This document shows positions 1 to 9,551 of a stretch of 64,000 nucleotides of DNA, piece by piece. The position numbers and the translations under genes were made by a program. Origin of the DNA: Symmachiella dynata (GTDB taxonomy: Bacteria; Planctomycetota; Planctomycetia; Planctomycetales; Planctomycetaceae); NCBI RefSeq assembly GCF_007747995.1, contig NZ_CP036276.1, positions 124,001-188,000 of the forward strand. The letters run 5' to 3'. The stretch's first letter is position 1; the number at the start of each line of letters is the position of its first letter. Under the pieces are notes generated by a model, which was not told where the DNA came from, searched no databases, and saw nothing but the letters and a program-made list of their open reading frames with translations.

Positions 1-52
1 CAATGCCCGAGAGGTAAAGTGTCAACAGAACGGCAGCAAATGTGCATTTCAT
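1..52 (-). CDS. Start of a secreted protein (partial, runs off the left edge)
   Basis: Read on the minus strand from an ATG at 52-50, the frame is open to the window edge and gives MKCTFAAVLLTLYLSGI. That is a short basic start followed by a hydrophobic run, as in a signal peptide. A GGAAA stretch lies about 12 nt upstream. Only 17 codons are visible, so no family can be assigned. It would be divergent from the flagellar locus. Confidence 0.35.
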   Translation of the reverse strand, partial: MKCTFAAVLLTLYLSGI

Positions 53-639
53 GGGTAGCTGTTTCCACAAAACGTCTCGTCGTTGGGGTACGATCACGAG
101 AAATTCCTCGTATGAAATTCGGTAGGCGAGCAACGTGCGCCACGCGAACTTGTCGGTGTTACAGAAATTGATGAGTTGTCGAAAATGTGAGTGAGAGAGG
201 GGGCGGGATACTACGCAATTCCAGGGAGCCCATCAAGGGCAATTGATCCGTTCGTTATGAGAAATCTATCTGTTCTGAGAGAGGGTTCGGACGCGGCTGT
301 ATAATAACGATTCACAGCGCAAGCCATCTTGACAGAATCGAACGGTTGCGGGTATTACACGCTCCCTCTTCACAGACACTCTCTCATAAATACTCATTGA
401 CGAACCTGTGGCCATGACGCATTGCGTCTCGCCGCTGCCTATCCGTTGCGCGAACTTATTCGTTGCGCGAAGTCATTCCTTCCCCGCGAATGCGGGCAGG
501 TCTGCATTCACGCGTTTCGACGGCATTTAGACACCTCTCCACAGCGACCACACTTCACCAACAATTGCGACTCGTTCCTCTTGGATGTTCATTCGAGATG
601 AGTCACGCGTTCCATTCCTAACTTAGCGGACGTCCCTCC
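53..639. other. Non-coding region upstream of the flagellar locus
   Basis: There is no convincing gene in these 587 bases. They should contain the promoter for the long plus-strand flagellar locus, but I could not pick out a clear sigma70, sigma28 or sigma54 site. The one structured element is a nearly exact direct repeat of 17 bp (CGTTGCGCGAACTTATT and CGTTGCGCGAAGTCATT) in tandem at 444-477, about 165 bp before the first start codon. Confidence 0.5.
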
Positions 640-3270
640 ATGGCGACCGAACCCCAACAATCCGAATCCGGACTACCGGAATCTGATACGGCGCTGGCCG
701 ATGCGCCGAGCGTAGAGGGTTTGGAAAACGTCGATGATTTTCAGCCGCCGTTGGGTCTTGTGGCCAGATTGATGGACAAGTTTCGGGGCGTGGCCAGCAG
801 CGCACAGGATTGGGTCACGCCGGCGAATTTGAAATTGGCCGGTTTTACGACGGTCGGTTTTTTGTTGTTGTTCGCCGGGATCTACGTCGCCACACGCGAG
901 GAAGGGCCAACGAACTCCGAGAAATTAATAGAGGCTCTCGAATTTTTAAAAACCGGCGATGATGGACCCGCGGCACGCATCGCTCAAGAAATCCAGCAAG
1001 AAGGTTTCCAAGATCCTGATTTTCCGGGCGGCGACCAGTTTATCTTGGGCATTGTTGCATTTCGGCAAGCTGAGAAACTGACCGAGGACGAAGGCCGCGA
1101 ACAAAAGTATCTAGTGGCCAAAAGTTTCTTGGAAGAGGCTCAGGAACGGGCCTTGACTGAAGAATATGAAGCGCAATGGGCCTATGCTCTGGGCTTGAGC
1201 ATGTATCGCATTGGCCGGGCCAAGGCGGCGCAACCGTTGTTGGAAAAAGCGGTGGAATCCTACGCCCCCGGCAAGATCGAATCGGGATTGTTGCTGGCGG
1301 ACACGTATGTTTATTCAAAAACGGCCGAAGATCTGGCGAAGGCGCACGAGCTGAACATCGCCATCGCTGCCTCACCCGAATTGAACGATCAACAGCGCGA
1401 CCGTCTCTTTTTGCAGCGTGCACAAATTTTGTATGCGATGGACAAGCCGACCGAAGCCGAAGAGGCCTTGGCCAATGTCCATGCGGAAACCGACGGAATT
1501 ACTATTCTGCGGGCTGAGGTGCTCATGAAAGCCGGCAAGTACGGTGAGGCCTTGGAAAAATTACGTCCCGTAGAAGCGGGCAAGGGTCTGCAACAAAAGT
1601 TTCCACGACAAGCACGGTACCTGATGGGATTGTGCGAACAACGGTTGGCCCAACGGGATCGCAGGAATCAAACCGTCCATTACGACGCAGCTCGCAATTA
1701 TTACGAACGCACCTACAAACAATATCGTGGATCACACGAAGCTGTCGCGGCGCAGTTGTGGGCGGCGGACATTTTGAGACGGCAGGATTTTCACGAAAAG
1801 GCGCTGGAGACCTACCACGATGTCCTGCGGCAGGTACACAACCCGAGCGACTTCAGTAACAAATGGATCGACGTCAAGGTATTTCGCGGTGTGATTTTGG
1901 ATGCCTGGAATTCCTGGAACGAGATGCAGTTGTATCAACACTCGATCGCGCTTTCCGAACACATGGCTCCACTGTTTCCTGCGGCTTTGGCCCGGGAATA
2001 TGCGGCGTTGGCAAATCAAAAAGCTGCGCAGCATCTTGAGGATCAACTCGCGGTTGCCGACAACCAGAAACGTCAGCAACGACAAAGCGAACTCGAAAAC
2101 CGCTGGGTACGTAGCGGGCAAGCCTTCGCACTCCTGGCTGCCGAGCGAAAGACGTCTGCCGAATATCCCACCGATTTGTGGATGGCGGCAGAGCACTTCT
2201 TGAAAGGGCATGACTATCAAAGTGCCGTGAACTACCTCACGTTGTTTCTGAATACGAATCCCACTAAGCAGTTGCCCGCCGCCTTGGTGCTCAAGGGTCG
2301 GGTCTTGATGCAACTGCATTTGTTTGAGGATGCCCTGAAACATTTTCAAAGAGTCATCACCAGTCATCCCACGCATGTCATGGCCTTTCAAGCGCGGCTG
2401 TTGATTGGCACGTGCTATTTCGAAACCGATCGCCATGAATTGGCGGAACAAACTTGGCGGGAAATGTTGATTTCCGACCAACTGACTCCTGCGGCGGAGG
2501 AATGGCAAGACGCGTTGTTTGGTCTGGGAAAACTGCTGCATCTCACCTGTGAAGAATTGGCGATGCAAGCCGCGTTGGTGGAAGCGACAGATCAGGAAGC
2601 TGCGGAAAAACTGAAATTCACCGCGTATCGGCGCTGGGACGAAGCGATCATCCGGTTGGATGAATATGTCAAACGATTTGACCTCCCGACAAAGGCAACC
2701 ATCGACCCGCGGCATCGCGAACGAACCAAAATGTTGATGGAGGCTCGCTACTACCTCGCCAAGGCGTGTCAGCGCAGCGCCGAATATCAGCAAACAAAAA
2801 TGAAAGCCGCTGAAACCGAAAACGCCCGCAACCAGTTTTTCAACCAGATGAAACAACTGCTTGATCAATCCAACAGTAACTATGAGCGGTTGAAGACGGA
2901 ATTGTTGTTGGCGTCGGATGCGGGCCGCATCGACGCGTTGGGGCGTGAGTTCTTGCGGAACTGTTACTTTGAAATCCCCAACAACTTTTTCAATTTCCAA
3001 GACTATCACGGAGCGGTGATTCGTTATCGCGAAGCGGCCGGACGGTATCAAAACCATCCCGATGCACTACGGGCGATGGTCCAGGAAGCGAACTGTTATG
3101 ACCGGCTCAATCGTCCGTTGGATGCCCGTGGGGCGCTGGCGCAGGCGAAATTTATTTTGGAGCAAATCCCAGATCAGGATTTTCTGGAACACAGCGAAGC
3201 GTTGAATAAGGACCAATGGAGAGATTGGTTGCAATGGGCTATTGAATTGCACAATCGACCCTCTGCTTAA
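640..3270 (+). CDS. Large TPR membrane protein at the head of the flagellar locus
   Basis: This is an 876-aa protein. Residues 1-60 are acidic and probably cytoplasmic, residues 64-85 form a single transmembrane helix, and the rest is an extended helical region with many TPR-like A/Y/L patterns (for example AEEALANVHAETD and ALVLKGRVLMQLHLFEDALKHFQRV). The predicted topology is one anchor with a large TPR domain outside the membrane. TPR proteins usually scaffold protein complexes. Its place directly before the FlgN-like, regulator and flgB genes suggests a role in flagellar assembly or in controlling it, but that is inferred from context only. The start at 640 is the first ATG and a 70-bp spacer separates it from the next gene. 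I do not recognise a named family. Confidence 0.85.
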   Translation: MATEPQQSESGLPESDTALADAPSVEGLENVDDFQPPLGLVARLMDKFRGVASSAQDWVTPANLKLAGFTTVGFLLLFAGIYVATREEGPTNSEKLIEALEFLKTGDDGPAARIAQEIQQEGFQDPDFPGGDQFILGIVAFRQAEKLTEDEGREQKYLVAKSFLEEAQERALTEEYEAQWAYALGLSMYRIGRAKAAQPLLEKAVESYAPGKIESGLLLADTYVYSKTAEDLAKAHELNIAIAASPELNDQQRDRLFLQRAQILYAMDKPTEAEEALANVHAETDGITILRAEVLMKAGKYGEALEKLRPVEAGKGLQQKFPRQARYLMGLCEQRLAQRDRRNQTVHYDAARNYYERTYKQYRGSHEAVAAQLWAADILRRQDFHEKALETYHDVLRQVHNPSDFSNKWIDVKVFRGVILDAWNSWNEMQLYQHSIALSEHMAPLFPAALAREYAALANQKAAQHLEDQLAVADNQKRQQRQSELENRWVRSGQAFALLAAERKTSAEYPTDLWMAAEHFLKGHDYQSAVNYLTLFLNTNPTKQLPAALVLKGRVLMQLHLFEDALKHFQRVITSHPTHVMAFQARLLIGTCYFETDRHELAEQTWREMLISDQLTPAAEEWQDALFGLGKLLHLTCEELAMQAALVEATDQEAAEKLKFTAYRRWDEAIIRLDEYVKRFDLPTKATIDPRHRERTKMLMEARYYLAKACQRSAEYQQTKMKAAETENARNQFFNQMKQLLDQSNSNYERLKTELLLASDAGRIDALGREFLRNCYFEIPNNFFNFQDYHGAVIRYREAAGRYQNHPDALRAMVQEANCYDRLNRPLDARGALAQAKFILEQIPDQDFLEHSEALNKDQWRDWLQWAIELHNRPSA

Positions 3271-3342
3271 AGACCTTCTGCTGAACGATACACGTTCTGT
3301 CTCGGCCACCTTTTATTTTTTTCTTGACTTCGAAACCATCCT

Positions 3343-3795
3343 ATGACCGGATCTCCCACGTTCAACTTTGTGCGAATCTTCGCGGCACACCGCGAATGTT
3401 GCAGCCGGTTGTTGGAATTGTCCCGCAATCAGGATCGGTTAATCAATGAGGATGACTACACCCAATTGTTGGTCGTCTTGGGTAAGAAACAAAAAGTTTT
3501 GAACCAAATGGAAGAGTACGCCAAGCATCGGCCGCGGATTCAAGCTTTGTGGAAGATGCAACGCGATGAACTCGACAGTGAAACACGCCAACAATGTGAG
3601 GATTTACTCACCGGCACGGAGTCCGACCTCGCGGAACTCGTCCGACAAGAACAAGCCAGTACCGACCGCATTGAACAACGTCGCGCAGCCACACAACAGG
3701 ATTTAAAAAACCTCGACCAAGGTGGCCGCGTGAGCGAAGCCTATCGCGATAGCCTGGCACCCGCGACACACCGCCGTTTGGACATCGGACAATGA
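3343..3795 (+). CDS. FlgN-like flagellar export chaperone
   Basis: This is a 150-aa, fully helical, Gln/Glu/Arg-rich protein with no signal peptide. Its size, predicted helical hairpin (residues about 15-55 and 60-130) and position in a flagellar locus fit FlgN, the cytosolic chaperone of the hook-filament junction proteins FlgK and FlgL. Sequence similarity within this family is always weak, so the call rests on architecture and neighbours. The stop codon overlaps the start of the next gene (ATGA at 3792-3795), which indicates translational coupling to the regulator. It could also be a generic flagellar helical chaperone such as a FliT-like protein. Confidence 0.55.
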   Translation: MTGSPTFNFVRIFAAHRECCSRLLELSRNQDRLINEDDYTQLLVVLGKKQKVLNQMEEYAKHRPRIQALWKMQRDELDSETRQQCEDLLTGTESDLAELVRQEQASTDRIEQRRAATQQDLKNLDQGGRVSEAYRDSLAPATHRRLDIGQ

Positions 3796-5321
3796 CCAAC
3801 ATTATTTCCACACACGATTCCAGTCGCCGTTTCAAATCAGCTGCATTGAATCAACCCATGGACCATCGAAACGACCACAACCTGAATGCCTCTCCGTTAA
3901 AAATCTACGGGGCTGACGTCCGTCAGGAACAGACACTCACCGCGCACGCGCTCGTGGTGGGCGATCAGCTTGACAGCCGTACCGCCGTGGTGGATGGGCT
4001 TGTCGAATTCGGCGGACGGGCAACAGCCGTCCATTCGCCCGCCGATGCCGAACTGTTGTTGCGCAGCCAGCAATTTGATTTGGTGATTTACAATGTGCAC
4101 GAAGATGGCGAATCGGCGGTCGCGGCAATCACCGCACTGGTGACAAGTTCGCAGCCGACCCCGCACATTGTCATCGCTCACACTGCCGCTCCGTTTGCAA
4201 TGATTGACAAGATGCAATCGCAGCCCTGTGTGGTGATCGCCCCACCCGTGAATCCGGAAATGCTCTGCAGCATCATACAGCAAGTATTGGCGCATGCTGA
4301 AATGATTGCGGAGAACACCCGCCTTACGCGACAACTTGCACAACGAGGAACACATGACATCGTCGGAAATAGTGCGGCGATTAGCGAATTGCGTTTACGA
4401 ACTCTGCGCTGTGCCGATGGGGACGCGCCCGTGTTGGTTCAGGGAGAACCGGGCACCGGCAAGCAATTGGTGGCTCGCGTTTTGCATGATTTGGGATCAC
4501 GAGCCCATCGTCCCTTCATCACGCTGGATTGTTCAATCTTGACCGCCGCACACTTGGAGCGGGAACTGTTCGGCGACACGGCAGTCGATTCGTTTCGAGG
4601 TGGTGAACCGCGACCGGGACGGCTGGACTTAGCGGCCGGCGGCACGTTGGTTGTGCAAAACATCGACGAAATGGCGTTCATGATTCAAGCCGACTTTGCA
4701 CAGGTGTTGCGCGAGCGGCGGTTTCGCCGTTTGGGAGCAACCGAATACCGTCCGCTGGACACGCACATCATCACCACAACCCGCTACGACCTGAGTCATC
4801 AAGCGCGGCAGGGACTATTCCGTGAGGACCTACTCAAGGAAATCGCATCACGGATCCTCCCCACACCCGCACTAAAGAACCATCGCGACGACATCGCAGC
4901 ACTCACAGAACATTTTCTCCGCAACATCGCTCTCAAACAGGGGAAACCGGCCAAACGTATTCCGGCGGCCACCATGGATATTCTGGCCAACTATGCCTGG
5001 CCGGGGAATGTTCAGGAGTTGGAAAATCTGATCGAGCGAGGGTGTGCCATCGACTGCGGTCCTAAATTGACCCCGGAACTGATTCGTCCCTGGTTGGCCG
5101 CCCCGACGCAAGACCACAACTCGTCCGAAACCGGCATGTCGCTGAAGGAAATGGAACGCAAACTCATCGAATCAACATTCGCGCGTTTTGCCGGCAACCG
5201 CGAAAAAACTGCACAAGCGTTGCAGATCGGTCTGCGAACGCTCTCTGGAAAACTGCGCGATTACGGCTATCCGCCGCGCGGCGGCCCCGGCTCCAATCAA
5301 CCGTTCAAACGAGCTGCGTAA
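3792..5321 (+). CDS. FleQ/FlrC-like sigma54-activator homologue with degenerate receiver and AAA+ motifs
   Basis: This 509-aa protein has a receiver-like domain (about 50-170), an AAA+ domain (about 188-425) and a Fis-type helix-turn-helix (469-492, NREKTAQALQIGLRTLSGKL). The architecture matches the flagellar regulators FleQ, FlrC and FlbD/NtrC. Walker A is intact (GEPGTGK, 218-224). The rest is eroded: the phosphoacceptor Asp position reads Asn (VIYN, N101), the GAFTGA loop reads DSFRGG (266-271), and the Walker B acidic pair reads QN (289-290, in GGTLVVQNI). The FREDL motif is kept. It probably binds DNA, but hydrolysis and sigma54 activation are doubtful, so it may act as a repressor or scaffold on flagellar promoters. 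Translation may instead start at M23 (3858). Confidence 0.85.
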   Translation: MTNIISTHDSSRRFKSAALNQPMDHRNDHNLNASPLKIYGADVRQEQTLTAHALVVGDQLDSRTAVVDGLVEFGGRATAVHSPADAELLLRSQQFDLVIYNVHEDGESAVAAITALVTSSQPTPHIVIAHTAAPFAMIDKMQSQPCVVIAPPVNPEMLCSIIQQVLAHAEMIAENTRLTRQLAQRGTHDIVGNSAAISELRLRTLRCADGDAPVLVQGEPGTGKQLVARVLHDLGSRAHRPFITLDCSILTAAHLERELFGDTAVDSFRGGEPRPGRLDLAAGGTLVVQNIDEMAFMIQADFAQVLRERRFRRLGATEYRPLDTHIITTTRYDLSHQARQGLFREDLLKEIASRILPTPALKNHRDDIAALTEHFLRNIALKQGKPAKRIPAATMDILANYAWPGNVQELENLIERGCAIDCGPKLTPELIRPWLAAPTQDHNSSETGMSLKEMERKLIESTFARFAGNREKTAQALQIGLRTLSGKLRDYGYPPRGGPGSNQPFKRAA

Positions 5322-5336
5322 CGAAAGGTTCATGTC

Positions 5337-5810
5337 ATGATCAATTCAATATTGCAGTCCACCACAGTTCCGTTACTGGAACAGGTCGCCTCGTTCACCG
5401 AACGCCGCCAAGAAATCTTGGCCGGCAATATGGCCAACATCAACACCGACGATTACCGCATGCGGGATTTGGACGTTAAGAAGTTCCAATCTCTGCTGCG
5501 GGAAGCAATTGAACTGCGAAGCCAACCCAAACAATCCCAAAGCCAATACCCGATGCCTCCGTTTCCTTCTCCGGGGTTTCCGGGCGACAGCCAAGCAACA
5601 CAACCCGATATTGCGGACTTGTTCACACCGGAAGTTTTCGAGGCGGTCCAAGCCCCACCCTACAACTTGACTTTTCAAGACGGCAATAATCGCAGCATCG
5701 AAGAAGAAGCGATGGAGATGACTAAAAACGGGATGCTGCAAAGTTACGCGATCGAATTCATCAATGCTCAAATGGCCTTGTTACAGCAAGTGATTTCCGA
5801 ACGGGTCTAA
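5337..5810 (+). CDS. flgB: FlgB, proximal rod protein
   Basis: This is a 157-aa protein. Near the N-terminus it has the rod-protein signature ILAGNMANINTDDYRMRD (about 28-45), and the C-terminal helix MLQSYAIEFINAQMALLQQVI completes the terminal coiled-coil pair typical of axial proteins. A central Pro/Gln-rich stretch (about 60-90) is the variable D1-like part. FlgB is the first rod subunit placed on the MS ring/FliE adaptor and is exported by the flagellar type III system. It lies 15 bp after the regulator gene and 27 bp before flgC, the usual flgB-flgC-fliE order. Confidence 0.93.
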   Translation: MINSILQSTTVPLLEQVASFTERRQEILAGNMANINTDDYRMRDLDVKKFQSLLREAIELRSQPKQSQSQYPMPPFPSPGFPGDSQATQPDIADLFTPEVFEAVQAPPYNLTFQDGNNRSIEEEAMEMTKNGMLQSYAIEFINAQMALLQQVISERV

Positions 5811-5837
5811 CACTTATTTTTTCTTAACGGCAGAACC

Positions 5838-6245
5838 ATGTTCAAAACACTCGACATCAGCACCAGCGGCTTGACTGCCCAGCGGCAGTGGATGAATACC
5901 ATTGCGGGCAATATCGCCAACGTGAACACGACGCGCGAACCGGATGGCGGGTCGTATCAGCGGCGGTATGTCAACTTCAGTGCCGACACATCACAAAGTG
6001 ACGGGATGACCCGCGGCGTACCGGTCTCGTATGAAGTCAAATTGGACGAATCGCCACCGCGCTTGGTCTACGATCCCGGCCATCCCGATGCGAACAAGGA
6101 AACCGGAATGGTGGCGTATCCCGCATTTGATATCGTGACCGAATTCGTCAATGCCATCGCCGCCAGCCGCGCGTACGAAGCGAATATATCGGCTGTGGAA
6201 ATGTCCAAAACCATGTTCAACAAATCGCTGGAGATCCTGGCTTAG
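5838..6245 (+). CDS. flgC: FlgC, proximal rod protein
   Basis: This is a 135-aa protein, the usual length for FlgC. It starts MFKTLDISTSGLTAQRQWMN and then has IAGNIANVNTT, the conserved axial-protein N-terminal motif. The C-terminal helix AFDIVTEFVNAIAASRAYEANISAVEMSK is the standard rod-protein end. It forms part of the proximal rod with FlgB and FlgF and is exported through FliPQR-FlhAB. It follows flgB closely. After its stop codon there is a 134-bp spacer holding a large inverted repeat before fliE. Confidence 0.94.
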   Translation: MFKTLDISTSGLTAQRQWMNTIAGNIANVNTTREPDGGSYQRRYVNFSADTSQSDGMTRGVPVSYEVKLDESPPRLVYDPGHPDANKETGMVAYPAFDIVTEFVNAIAASRAYEANISAVEMSKTMFNKSLEILA

Positions 6246-6272
6246 TGCTTTGACACCAAGTGCACTGGGGTT

Positions 6273-6339
6273 CCACTGGCTTGGCCAGTGCAACAACCGA
6301 CTGCCAGAACGACTGACAAAACACTGGCCAAGCCAGTGG
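6273..6339. repeat. REP-like nested palindrome between flgC and fliE
   Basis: Two perfectly inverted 18-nt arms (6273-6290 and 6322-6339) are separated by 31 nt. Each arm is itself a hairpin (CACTGGC-TTG-GCCAGTG and its complement). The transcript could fold as one long hairpin or two short ones. The element sits within what looks like one transcription unit, so it may modulate transcript stability or be a dispersed REP-type element. Confidence 0.75.
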
Positions 6340-6379
6340 CACACAACTTCCCCTTTCCCCCCTTTTATCGAAACAGACG

Positions 6380-6712
6380 ATGCCCGGTTCCATTGGTGGA
6401 TTTCAATCGAACTTGTTTCCGGCCATGCCGAAAATGCCGCACGCGCCCATTGGGGGCGCTGTCGGCGGCGCAGCCGGAGCGGACGCGCCGCAGGTCAATT
6501 TTCAAGAAGCCTTATTGAATTCCATCAACCAGGTTGGCATGCAGGAAAAGCAAGCCTATGCGGCCATTGAATCGTCGCTCGTCAGTGATGAGGACACTCA
6601 AGTCCATGCCATGATGGCTATGAAAAAAGCGGAACTCGCGTTTCGTACGATGATTCAGATTCGCAACAAGATGGTCGACGCCTACAACGAAATCAAGGAC
6701 ATGCGGTTTTAA
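6380..6712 (+). CDS. fliE: FliE, MS ring-rod adaptor
   Basis: This is a 110-aa protein, a typical FliE length. The C-terminal half has the family pattern NFQEALLNSINQVGMQEKQA ... MMAMKKAELAFRTMIQIRNKMVDAYNEIKDMRF. The N-terminus is Gly/Pro/Ala-rich (MPGSIGGFQSNLFPAMPKM) and flexible. FliE links the FliF MS ring to the FlgB rod and is the first export substrate. It follows flgB and flgC and precedes fliF, the canonical order. Confidence 0.93.
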   Translation: MPGSIGGFQSNLFPAMPKMPHAPIGGAVGGAAGADAPQVNFQEALLNSINQVGMQEKQAYAAIESSLVSDEDTQVHAMMAMKKAELAFRTMIQIRNKMVDAYNEIKDMRF

Positions 6713-6779
6713 CCGCTGAAAAAAACCGCTGTTGTTCTCACACGCTCTTCACTTCACCTAGAAAACTTCAATAAACGCC

Positions 6780-8393
6780 ATGGACGGCATTCAAAACATA
6801 TTCAAACAGATCGGCGATCTGTGGCAGTCCTTTAGCCCCAGCCAAAAGGGAACGTACACGATGATCGTGGCGCTGCTGATCGCGGCGCCGCTGGTCTATT
6901 CCTACAAAGGCTCGGGATCGGATCACGTCCCGTTATTTCCCGGGATCGCTCTGAAGCCGCATGAGCTGCAAACGGTGCACAGAGCAATGGTTTCTACCGG
7001 TTTGTCGGGCTGGGATCTGGAGGGCATCGATATCGTCGTCCCCAAGGGGCGCGAAGCGGAATTTTCCAAAGCACTCGCAGGGCAGGGCGGACTTCCGCCG
7101 GAAATCTCGGACATTGTCATCAACGTGTTGCAGGATGAAAGCCCTTGGTCGTCGGGAGATGCACGCAAAGAAAAAACCGAAGAGGGCCGCAAGAAACAGG
7201 TCCGCCAACAAATTCTCAACATGGATGGTGTCCAGGAGGCCACGGTGAATTGGCCGCCGAAGGAACGCCAACGATATTTCGGTCAGAGTAAACCCCGTAC
7301 TGGAATCGTCTCGGTGCGGATGGCGGGGGACCGTGAATTGATGCCGCACGAACGCAAATCGATGCAGGTCTTGGTTGCTGGTACGGTCGGGATTAGTCCC
7401 GACAGCGTTTCTGTGATCAACTTGGGCACGAATCGCGCCTACAATCCCCAGGACATCGATTCCAACGATATGTATTTCCAACGCCGCAACGAAGAAGAAA
7501 CGTTGCTGCAGGAAAAAATTCTCAGCGCGCTGAGTTTCATTCGCGGTGTGGTGGTGACGGTTGCCGTCAAACTAGAAAAAGAAGAAGCCACGACGGAGCG
7601 GACCGTTTCCTATGACGCCAAGCCGATCGTGATCGAACAGACGACGTTATCCAAGACTGAAAATTCTCGCGAAAACAAACGCAGTGACCAACCGGGCGTC
7701 GTGGGCAATACGCCACTCGAAGTCCGTGCCACGGCCAAACCGGCGCAGGAGCGGGAATTTCAACTCGATGAATCCCAGAAGAACAGCATCACCGGTGGCA
7801 AAGAATCGTACGGTGTGATTCAAGGTCTACGACCAGTCTCCTCGACCGCCACGATTACCATTCCCGAAAGCTATTATCGAGAGCGCCTGGCAGACGAAGG
7901 TGTCCTTGCCCCGGGCCCCGAGGCTTCGGAGGAAGACAAGGCGGCGTATCAGGCCAAGGTCACGGCTGAAGAAACCAAGATTAAACCGCGGGTGACGGAA
8001 TTGGTCTCCAAGTTGGTGACCGCTCCCCCCAGCGAAGACCCGACATCGTTGGTCACTGTGATCCGTGCGCCGTGGGCGTCTCCTGAGGTGGTGGAAGGAC
8101 CAGGAATCATGGATACCGCAGGCGGGATGGTCAACGCCTACGGCCGCAGTGTTGGCTTGGGCCTATTCGCGTTAGCGGCGTTGTTTATGCTCAATCGCAG
8201 CATGAAAGCCGTGCCATCCGCGCCGGAACCGGATATTGACGCCATTTTGAATCCTCCCAAACCGGACGAACCAGAAGAACCGGTTCGCGAAGTCGAAGTC
8301 CTGCCCCCCTCGCGGCGGGACGATGTGCAACTTCTTGTCAAAGACAATCCCGAGATGGCGGCAGCCGTGTTGAACAAATGGCTCTCCAGCTAA
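6780..8393 (+). CDS. fliF: FliF, flagellar MS-ring protein
   Basis: This 537-aa protein has two transmembrane helices (about 26-42, near [17 protein letters not shown], and about 455-470, [14 protein letters not shown]). The large region between them contains the ring-building modules, including the stretch [20 protein letters not shown]. The C-terminal tail ends in a FliG-binding segment ([22 protein letters not shown]). FliF forms the MS ring in the inner membrane, on which the C ring and export gate are built. It lies 59 bp before fliG. The length is slightly under the typical 550-570. Confidence 0.95.
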
Positions 8394-8452
8394 TCCATAA
8401 ACGGAACCTGCATTTGTCGCCTCTTTTATTCTAAATCGACATCGAAATCGCT

Positions 8453-9472
8453 ATGCACCCTACGAACGAATCCCAAATGAAACGAGTGCGTAAGTCGGCC
8501 GTCTTGTTGTTGAGTTTGGACCGGACCATGTCCGCCGAGATTCTCAGCCAACTCAATAAGGATGCGATCGAACAGGTTGCGTTGGAAATTGCACGATTAG
8601 ACGACGTCACCCAAGAAGAACAAGAAGCGGTTCTGGAGGAGTTCTATTTGCAAGGACGAGCGCGTCGGCATATTGAATCCGGCGGGATTGAACACGCCTA
8701 TGCTTTACTCGAACAGTCAATGGGAAAGGACGAGGCGGCGGAAATTATTGATTCCTTGCGGCAATCCATGAGTTCGGTGCCGTTTGGTTTTATGCATAAA
8801 GTCTCGGCGGAGAATGTGATCACCTTCATTATCGAAGAACATCCCCAGACGATTGCGCTGATCATGTCGCACTTGCCGTCGGGCTTGGCTGCCGAAGTGT
8901 TGGGGCGGCTGCCTTCGGATAAGCAGTTGGACGTCGTTCGCCGTGTTGCCACGATGGAACAAACCAGCCCGGAGGTGATTCGCGACGTGGAAAGCAGCTT
9001 GCACGCCCGGATGCGAACGATGTTTAGCCAATCGATGGAAAAAGCAGGCGGAGTCGGGTCGGTTGCACAAATTCTCAACGTTACGGATCGCATGACGAAC
9101 AAAGGCATCCTCGAAAATCTCGAACAGGACAATCCCGATTTGGTCGACGAGATCAAACGACTGATGTTTGTGTTTGACGACATTCTCAAGCTCGACGACA
9201 AATCCGTGCAATCGCTGCTCAAGGAAGTGGACAACAGCCAATGGGCATTGGCGCTCAAAGGCGCTTCGGAAGACCTCAAAGCGAAAATTATGGGCAACTT
9301 GTCGCAACGCGCCGCTGCGATGCTGCAAGAAGAAATGGACTACTTAGGCCCCGTCAAACTCAGCGATGTCGAGGCTATGCAACAACAGATTGTCGACACA
9401 GTCCGCCGTTTGGAAGACAGCGGCGAAATTACCGTTGCCACTGGAAACGAAGCGGAACAATTGATCACGTAA
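8453..9472 (+). CDS. fliG: FliG, motor switch protein
   Basis: This 339-aa protein has the expected FliG length. The N-terminal domain (RKSAVLLLSLD ... LSQLNKDAIEQVALEIARLD) binds FliF. The middle domain contains the EHPQTIALIMSHL motif (EHPQ at about 128-131), which contacts the rest of the C ring. The C-terminal domain (LVDEIKRLMFVFDDILKLDDKSVQSLLKEVD) carries the charged torque helix, with Lys, Arg and Asp/Glu residues conserved. It generates torque against MotA. Confidence 0.96.
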   Translation: MHPTNESQMKRVRKSAVLLLSLDRTMSAEILSQLNKDAIEQVALEIARLDDVTQEEQEAVLEEFYLQGRARRHIESGGIEHAYALLEQSMGKDEAAEIIDSLRQSMSSVPFGFMHKVSAENVITFIIEEHPQTIALIMSHLPSGLAAEVLGRLPSDKQLDVVRRVATMEQTSPEVIRDVESSLHARMRTMFSQSMEKAGGVGSVAQILNVTDRMTNKGILENLEQDNPDLVDEIKRLMFVFDDILKLDDKSVQSLLKEVDNSQWALALKGASEDLKAKIMGNLSQRAAAMLQEEMDYLGPVKLSDVEAMQQQIVDTVRRLEDSGEITVATGNEAEQLIT

Positions 9473-9551
9473 GGGCTTTGCGACTGCCGACCAGACGCGG
9501 CAAACTTTCTGTTTTCCAGTTCAATCCTATTAACAAAGACACCTCAACCCC

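Noticed and set aside
1732-3057. 441-codon open frame on the minus strand
   Set aside because: It lies fully inside the TPR gene on the opposite strand, has no SD or family motifs, and reflects codon bias of the real gene.
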